Origin: Telluribacter humicola
Lineage (GTDB): Bacteria; Bacteroidota; Bacteroidia; Cytophagales; Spirosomataceae
DNA: 64,000 nucleotides
Reading direction: 5' to 3'
Assembly (NCBI RefSeq): GCF_017355935.1
Contig: NZ_JAFIQT010000009.1
Location: forward strand, 98,019 to 162,018
Shown here: one piece after another, positions 59,002 to 64,000 of the stretch
How positions within the stretch are numbered: position 1 is the first letter of the stretch
Layout of the letters: each line of letters opens with the position of its first letter
The notes under the pieces: generated by a model
What the model saw: only the letters and a program-made list of their open reading frames with translations
Told to the model about the DNA's origin: nothing
Database searches by the model: none
Program-made: the position numbers and the translations under genes

Positions 59002-60213
59002 TCAGAAAGAACGTATATCTTGTTTCATGCGTACGGCCTGCGTACGCTCAAATACTTCCCATAGCAGGGTTTCTTCCGCTTCTCCAAACGGTACCTCACG
59101 ACGGATTACCGTTTCGCGGTCTACGGCCATGGCTTTCTCGAAGCGGTAGGTACTAAAGCCCTCGGCTTGTCCTCCCCACGTAAACGACGGGATGAACTTT
59201 GGCTGAAAGCCTGCTCCGAATATATTCACATTAACACCTACCACCGTACCCGTATTGAACATGGTACTAATGCCGGCTTTGGTGTAGTCGCCCATGAAGA
59301 GTCCGCAGAACAACCGTCCGGTATCTACCAGTTCGCCCTTCGCGTAGCTGTATAGCTTTACGTTGGTATAGTCATTCTTGAGGTTCGAGTTGTTGGTATT
59401 AGCGCCCAGGTTACACCATTCACCCAGTACTGAGTTGCCCAGGTAGCCCGAGTGCGCTTTATTGCTGTACCCGAATAGGACTGAGTTATTGACTTCGCCG
59501 CCTACTTTACAATAGGGACCCAGGGTAGTGTTGGGGCGGATAGTAGCTCCCAGATTAAGTACGGATTCTTCTCCCATGGCAAAAGGCCCCTGCACTACCG
59601 ATCCCTCGCTGATCACGGCATTCTTACCAATATAGATAGGACCGTTCTCAGCGTTCAGAATAGCCGCTTTGATACTAGCTCCCTCCTCTATAAAGATAGC
59701 CTCCGGATTATAGCAGCGCGTAAAGGGGTCAGTCACTCCGGCTGAAGTACGCCCCTTTGTAATCTGTTTGAAGTCGGCTTTGATCTGTGCGCCATTCTCT
59801 CCGAATATATCCCACAGTTGCCGGATCATGACGATAGGCTGGGTATACTGTTGAACGTTGGAGACAGTAATATCTGAATCAGGACGCCAGTTGGAAGTAG
59901 TCCGTATAGACAGTAGTTCATTTTGCTCCGATACCAGGGCCGTTTCGGAGGGCAGCGCTTTTAGGGCAGAGACCACCGACTCGTCCGGACAGAGAGAACC
60001 ATTTATGTACAGATTATCTTCGGCAGTTACTAGCGGAAACCTGTTCTGCAGATAGGGCTCAGTCAGGTACGATGGGAGAGTATCCAGTACATCAGTCCAT
60101 TTTTCGGCTAGGGTTCTGATGCCGCAACGAATACCCGCAACAGGTCGTGTAAAGGTAAACGGAAGTAATTGAATGCGTAAGGCTGGATCGTCGAACAGGA
60201 CTACGTTAATCAT
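59002..60213 (-). CDS. Alternative bacterial GlmU-type sugar nucleotidyltransferase
   Basis: From the ATG at 60213, 403 residues. The N-terminus is MINVVLFDDPALRIQLLPFT followed by FTRPVAGIRCGIRTL, matching the Bacteroidota alternative GlmU (TIGR03991) rather than the E. coli form with its LAAGxGTRM loop. From about residue 185 onward is a left-handed beta-helix of hexapeptide repeats (AVISEGSVVQGPFAMGEESV, LGATIRPNTTLGPYCKVGGE, HSGYLGNSVLGEWCNLGANT). The predicted roles are UDP-GlcNAc pyrophosphorylase and glucosamine-1-phosphate acetyltransferase. A start at 60300 would run through the rpmE2 terminator. holB follows after 6 bp. Confidence 0.85.
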   Translation of the reverse strand: MINVVLFDDPALRIQLLPFTFTRPVAGIRCGIRTLAEKWTDVLDTLPSYLTEPYLQNRFPLVTAEDNLYINGSLCPDESVVSALKALPSETALVSEQNELLSIRTTSNWRPDSDITVSNVQQYTQPIVMIRQLWDIFGENGAQIKADFKQITKGRTSAGVTDPFTRCYNPEAIFIEEGASIKAAILNAENGPIYIGKNAVISEGSVVQGPFAMGEESVLNLGATIRPNTTLGPYCKVGGEVNNSVLFGYSNKAHSGYLGNSVLGEWCNLGANTNNSNLKNDYTNVKLYSYAKGELVDTGRLFCGLFMGDYTKAGISTMFNTGTVVGVNVNIFGAGFQPKFIPSFTWGGQAEGFSTYRFEKAMAVDRETVIRREVPFGEAEETLLWEVFERTQAVRMKQDIRSF

Positions 60214-60268
60214 GCCAATGGGATATGGTATGGTACGTTCAAATTTCGCCCAATTTATTGGATCGGGC

Positions 60269-60314
60269 AAAAAAAAGAGGCAGTCTCTTTGCTGCTGCAA
60301 TGGGAGACTGCCTC
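60269..60314 (-). terminator. Terminator after rpmE2
   Basis: On the reverse strand, stem GAGGCAGTCTC / GAGACTGCCTC with a 16-base loop is followed by eight U. It lies 31 bp after the rpmE2 stop. It also shows that the downstream glmU-like gene starts at 60213, not upstream. Confidence 0.9.
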
Positions 60315-60345
60315 ACTAGTACTTATGTTCCTTATATGCGGGCTA

Positions 60346-60588
60346 TTACTTGCCGTAACGCTTTCTGAACTTGTCAACACGACCGGCTGTATCAACCAGT
60401 ACGTTCTTACCTGTGTAGAAAGGGTGTGACTTAGAAGAAACTTCTACCTTGTAAACAGGGTACTCTTTACCATCTTCCCACTGAATAGTTTCGCTGGTTT
60501 GGATAGTCGAACGGGTAATAAACTTGTCGTCGCTTGACAAATCCCAAAAAACTACGTCTCTGTAAGTAGGATGAATATCTTTTTTCAT
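60346..60588 (-). CDS. rpmE2: 50S ribosomal protein L31, type B
   Basis: An 80-residue ribosomal protein. It begins [20 protein letters not shown] and includes [27 protein letters not shown] in its centre, cut here at 'FYTGK', and [12 protein letters not shown] at the end, all diagnostic for the type B (zinc-free, lacking the CxxC pairs) L31. Monocistronic, with a near-consensus promoter 48-79 bp upstream and a strong terminator downstream. Confidence 0.97.
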   Translation of the reverse strand: MKKDIHPTYRDVVFWDLSSDDKFITRSTIQTSETIQWEDGKEYPVYKVEVSSKSHPFYTGKNVLVDTAGRVDKFRKRYGK

Positions 60589-60635
60589 CGTTATCTATTG
60601 TTAATGTGTTATTTACGTTTCTGCGAAAAGGACTG

Positions 60636-60667
60636 CAAAAATAGGAACTTATTCTTATCTCCCCAAA
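60636..60667 (-). promoter_or_regulatory. Near-consensus promoter of rpmE2 (TTTG-N20-TATTTTTG)
   Basis: On the reverse strand TTTG (60664-60667) and TATTTTTG (60636-60643) are exactly 20 bp apart, a full match to the Bacteroidota housekeeping promoter. It predicts a leader of about 40 bases for rpmE2. Confidence 0.85.
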
Positions 60668-60832
60668 CACTGCAGGTTATATTTTTTATTTTCAGTCATT
60701 GACGAAGTTTATGGCCTAAACTCAAATCATTTTCTTGACCAACTGAGTTATAGTAGTTAAATTATAGAGCACGCGTACATAGTAACTGTTTGATTAACAA
60801 GTAACTACCAGCCTTTTTGTGGGGTAAATTTT

Positions 60833-60863
60833 TTTGTGGTATTATTTTGATAGGATAGGTTAG
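60833..60863 (+). promoter_or_regulatory. Candidate promoter of nrdA (TTTG-N19-TAGGTTAG)
   Basis: TTTG at 60833-60836 is separated by 19 bp from TAGGTTAG at 60856-60863 (one mismatch to TAnnTTTG). It would leave a leader of about 195 bases before nrdA. Apart from this and the rpmE2 promoter I see no gene in the 477-bp gap between the divergent genes. Confidence 0.35.
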
Positions 60864-61065
60864 GTAGTGAATTCTATAAGCGGCTTGAAATAAGAATCTT
60901 AACAATTCATTAACATTCAAAACCGATTAGATTTTTCCCTGAGGCCCGAAAAAGCCCGTTGTTTTTTCACCGCTAAAGCCGTTACTTCAAGGAAAAATTT
61001 TGAGGCGCTACGTCTGAGTGAGTATTAAAATCAATCTATAACTTCTTGAAAACCAACTCTATACC

Positions 61066-63513
61066 ATGCCAATGTACGTAATCAAACGCGATGGTCGAAG
61101 AGAGTCTGTGAAATTCGACAAAATCACAGCTCGAATTGAAAAGCTCTGCTATGGTCTCGATGGGAACTATATTCAGCCCATTGAGGTAGCTAAGAAAGTG
61201 GTGGCCGGTATTTATGACGGTGTGACTACGGCTGAGCTTGACAACCTGGCTGCGGAGACTGCTGCTTCCATGACTACCAAGCACCCTGATTACGCTATTC
61301 TGGCAGCGCGTATTGCTATTTCTAATTTACATAAGAATACGTTGAAGTCCTTCTCGGCAACGATGAAGCGCTTGTATACGTACGTGGACCCCAAAACGGG
61401 GGAGAATGCTTCTTTGATCTCTAAGGAAGTATACGACGTGATCCGCCGCAACGCTGCGGTACTGGACTCTACTATTATATATGACCGCGACTACGCGTAT
61501 GACTACTTTGGGTACAAGACCCTCGAGAAGTCATACCTGTTAAAGGTAGACGGAAAAATCGCTGAGCGTCCGCAGCACATGCTCATGCGTGTGGCTATCG
61601 GTATTCACCAGACTGATGTTCAGGCGGCTGTCGAAACTTATAATCTGCTATCAGAGAAGTGGTTTACGCATGCTACGCCTACCTTATTTAACGCAGGTAC
61701 TCCTAAGCCGCAGATGTCGTCGTGCTTCCTGCTTACCATGCAGGAGGATAGCATCAACGGTATATATGATACCTTGAAGCAGTGTGCGCTTATCTCGCAG
61801 TCGGCGGGGGGTATTGGTTTGAGCATCCACAATGTCCGTGCTACCGGGTCCTATATCAAAGGTACCAATGGTACTTCCAATGGTATAGTACCTATGCTGC
61901 GTGTATTTAACGATACCGCTCGCTACGTAGACCAGGGAGGTGGAAAGCGCAAAGGCTCGTTTGCTATCTATATGGAGCCGTGGCATGCCGATATCTTTGA
62001 CTTCCTGGATCTAAAAAAGAACCACGGTAAGGAAGAGCGCCGGGCCCGTGACCTGTTCTACGCCATGTGGATTCCGGACCTGTTCATGAAGCGTGTAGAG
62101 GCCAATGACACCTGGTCGTTGTTCTGCCCGCACGAGTGTCCGGGACTGGCCGATACCCACAGCGAAGAATTCGAAAAACTGTATGAGCAATACGAACTTG
62201 AAGGCAAGGCTCGCAAGACCATCAAGGCACAGGACCTTTGGTTCGCAATTCTGGAGTCACAGATCGAGACAGGTACACCTTATATGTTGTACAAGGACCA
62301 CGCCAATGGCAAGTCCAACCAGAAGAACCTGGGTACTATCAAATCATCGAACCTCTGTACTGAGATCATGGAGTACACCGCTGCCGACGAGGTAGCCGTG
62401 TGTAACCTGGCTTCGATCGCACTGCCTAAGTTCGTGACCAAAGGGGCCGACGGCTTTGTGCGTTTCGACCACAAGCAGCTCTTTGATATCACTAAGGTCG
62501 TAACACGTAACCTTAACAAGATCATTGACCTGAACTACTACCCCGTACCCGAGGCTGAGCGCAGCAACAAGCGTCACCGTCCTATAGGTATAGGTATTCA
62601 GGGATTGGCAGATGCTTTCTGTCTCATGCGTATGCCGTTTGACTCGGACGAAGCTCGTCAGCTAAATAAAGATATATTCGAGACCATCTATTACGGTGCT
62701 ATGGAAGCTTCTATGGAGCTGGCCCGTAAAGAAGGACCTTACGAGACCTGGGCTGGTAGTCCTATCTCACAAGGTATATTCCAGTTTGATATGTGGGGAG
62801 TGAAGCCCGACAGCAACCGCTGGGATTGGGAGAAGCTGCGTAAAGAAGTGATGAAGTACGGTGTACGCAACTCACTGCTTATGGCACCTATGCCAACCGC
62901 TTCAACCAGCCAGATCCTCGGTAACAACGAGTGCTTCGAGCCATTCACTTCCAATATCTACGTACGCCGCGTACTTTCCGGAGAGTTTGTTGTAGTTAAC
63001 AAGTTCCTTCTGAAAGACCTCGTGAAGCTCGGACTCTGGAATGAGGACATGAAGAATAAGCTGATCATGGCCAATGGCTCGGTTCAGCCTATTCCTGAGA
63101 TTCCTCAGAACATCAAAGACCTGTACAAAACGGCCTGGGAGATCAAGCAGCGTGCTATTATGGATATGTCGGCTGATCGTGGGGCCTTTATATGCCAGTC
63201 ACAGTCGCTCAACATCTTCATGGAAGATCCTAACTTTGGTAAGCTGACCTCTATGCACTTCTACGCCTGGAAGAAAGGCCTCAAGACTGGTATGTACTAC
63301 CTGCGTACCCGTGCCGCCGCCGATCCGGTCAAGTTCACGGTGCAGAAGCAGGCCGAAGCCCAGATCGAACCCGCCGTGGTAAGTGTGGAAGAGAAAGAGC
63401 TCAACTACGCTCAGTACGCGGAAGAGCACAAGAAGCCAGTCACTCGTGACAGCCGCTCCGATATGCAGTGTTCTCTCGACGATCCCGAAGGCTGTGAGGC
63501 TTGCGGTGCATAA
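61066..63513 (+). CDS. nrdA: Ribonucleotide reductase class Ia, large (R1) subunit
   Basis: An 815-residue R1 protein that reduces ribonucleoside diphosphates. N-terminus: an ATP-cone ([20 protein letters not shown], about residues 4-95), which usually gives dATP overall inhibition. Active-site residues fall at eukaryote-like positions: Cys220 (MSSCFLL), Asn429, Cys431 and Glu433 (SNLCTEI), and Cys446 (AVCNLAS). The C-terminal CEAC pair (Cys810, Cys813) is the swinging-arm redox shuttle. It pairs with nrdB at 12686, 47 kb away. Followed by a strong terminator. Confidence 0.97.
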   Translation: MPMYVIKRDGRRESVKFDKITARIEKLCYGLDGNYIQPIEVAKKVVAGIYDGVTTAELDNLAAETAASMTTKHPDYAILAARIAISNLHKNTLKSFSATMKRLYTYVDPKTGENASLISKEVYDVIRRNAAVLDSTIIYDRDYAYDYFGYKTLEKSYLLKVDGKIAERPQHMLMRVAIGIHQTDVQAAVETYNLLSEKWFTHATPTLFNAGTPKPQMSSCFLLTMQEDSINGIYDTLKQCALISQSAGGIGLSIHNVRATGSYIKGTNGTSNGIVPMLRVFNDTARYVDQGGGKRKGSFAIYMEPWHADIFDFLDLKKNHGKEERRARDLFYAMWIPDLFMKRVEANDTWSLFCPHECPGLADTHSEEFEKLYEQYELEGKARKTIKAQDLWFAILESQIETGTPYMLYKDHANGKSNQKNLGTIKSSNLCTEIMEYTAADEVAVCNLASIALPKFVTKGADGFVRFDHKQLFDITKVVTRNLNKIIDLNYYPVPEAERSNKRHRPIGIGIQGLADAFCLMRMPFDSDEARQLNKDIFETIYYGAMEASMELARKEGPYETWAGSPISQGIFQFDMWGVKPDSNRWDWEKLRKEVMKYGVRNSLLMAPMPTASTSQILGNNECFEPFTSNIYVRRVLSGEFVVVNKFLLKDLVKLGLWNEDMKNKLIMANGSVQPIPEIPQNIKDLYKTAWEIKQRAIMDMSADRGAFICQSQSLNIFMEDPNFGKLTSMHFYAWKKGLKTGMYYLRTRAAADPVKFTVQKQAEAQIEPAVVSVEEKELNYAQYAEEHKKPVTRDSRSDMQCSLDDPEGCEACGA

Positions 63514-63584
63514 GGCTACGTTTGAGAAACCTTCATAAGATGAAGAACTAGAAGCCCCTTAGCGGCGCTACTATATTACACCTT

Positions 63585-63621
63585 AAAGGCCCCTGTCCAA
63601 CAAAGACAGGGGCCTTTTTTT
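63585..63621 (+). terminator. Terminator after nrdA
   Basis: Perfect 13-bp stem AAAGGCCCCTGTC / GACAGGGGCCTTT with a 7-base loop and TTTT after. It lies 72 bp beyond the nrdA stop. Confidence 0.92.
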
Positions 63622-63835
63622 ATGATAAAATAAGCTGCTATCCTATATATAGGCAGTGGTAAGGAACAACTAAAAGCAACACTGGGAGTATCTTTCTTCT
63701 ATAATAGAATGTTCTACAAAACTCCCGTCCAAAGGAACAACCAGAGCTACCACGAAGTTATATCTAAGGCTTCGGATCGGAAGCATCAGCCAATCAGCTC
63801 CTTAGCAGAAACCTGAAAAATATTTCCTAAAGTAC

Positions 63836-63867
63836 TTGCAGAACAGGTAGTGTGTATACTACTTTTG
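63836..63867 (+). promoter_or_regulatory. Strong promoter near the window's end (TTG-N21-TACTTTTG)
   Basis: TTG at 63836-63838, then 21 bp, then TACTTTTG at 63860-63867, followed by CACTCCC. This matches the Bacteroidota promoter pattern well and resembles those of highly expressed stable RNAs. The gap from the nrdA terminator to here (about 215 bp) holds nothing else that I can support. Confidence 0.6.
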
Positions 63868-64000
63868 CACTCCCAATCAACGGGAAGAAAGGCACAGCAG
63901 ACGGCTGACCTGGGGCCGCAAGAAGCCCCTGAGTAGTGAAGCAAAAAGTTCTCTCCTTTGTGAGGAACTAACAAGACTCCCGGTGCCGTTATAACCAGGT
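63868..64000 (+). ncRNA. Structured leader of unseen gene, possibly stable RNA operon
   Basis: After the promoter at 63836-63867 the sequence can form hairpins: GGGGC...GCCCC around 63913-63930 and AGTTCTC...GAGGAACT around 63948-63969. There is no credible coding frame up to the window edge. This could be an rRNA operon leader or another structured RNA; the identity is unknown because the window ends. Confidence 0.35.

Noticed and set aside
60214..60300. N-terminal extension of the glmU-like gene to 60300
   Set aside because: It would run toward the rpmE2 terminator and add 29 residues before the family's normal MINVVLFDD start.

Overview
The window looks like a chromosomal segment of a Bacteroidota bacterium, most likely a member of the Cytophagales. 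The evidence is: a SusC/SusD pair and three further TonB-dependent receptors; families largely confined to this phylum (DUF4249, GLPGLI, the alternative single-chain GlmU, an OMP_b-brl_3-type receptor); eukaryote-like class Ia ribonucleotide reductase; and promoters fitting the Bacteroidota pattern TTTG-N19-21-TAnnTTTG. I found no phage genes, transposase, CRISPR array, tRNA or complete rRNA. Most of the window reads as ordinary core chromosome with dispersed small repeats.

Layout. 1-8.8 kb: the 5' end of a YigZ-family gene, an MFS exporter, and a leftward operon of a secreted protein, an STN-type TonB receptor, a DUF4249 lipoprotein and a macroglobulin/plug protein. 9-14.2 kb: corA, a GNAT acetyltransferase, two divergent GT2 glycosyltransferases, nrdB and recX. 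14.3-18 kb: small outer-membrane barrels, a Tat phosphoesterase and tyrS. 18.4-23.5 kb: two Tat-exported ferritin-like proteins, a GH43 enzyme, and a nucleotidyltransferase/metallophosphoesterase pair. 23.5-29.5 kb: a leftward receptor - GLPGLI - histidine kinase - response regulator operon. 29.8-35.4 kb: queA, a cob(I)alamin adenosyltransferase, an AlkA-like glycosylase coupled to a DUF763 gene, and a serine hydrolase. 35.5-41.3 kb: marR with a neighbouring membrane gene that shares an operator-like site, a FecA-like receptor and small unknown proteins. 41.4-48 kb: YpfJ metallopeptidase, an AT-rich esterase next to an attC-like structure, an ECF sigma/anti-sigma/secreted-protein operon, and a CotH-family protein. 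48.3-55.3 kb: ilvE, a cupin isomerase-like gene and susC/susD. 55.4-64 kb: leftward hemC, rimK, rimB-like, holB, glmU-like and rpmE2, then rightward nrdA. The window ends in a strong promoter followed by a structured leader of an unseen gene.

The observations most worth following are: (1) a dispersed family of seven palindromes built on GTGGCAC/GTGCCAC, all intergenic, whose stems differ in sequence but stay complementary; (2) two near-identical 17-bp sites upstream of marR and the next gene; (3) an integron attC-like structure 6 bp beyond the stop of an esterase gene with much lower GC than its neighbours; (4) a tightly coupled nucleotidyltransferase/phosphoesterase pair; (5) a DUF763 gene coupled to a DNA glycosylase. 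No wholly new multi-gene system could be demonstrated from sequence alone.
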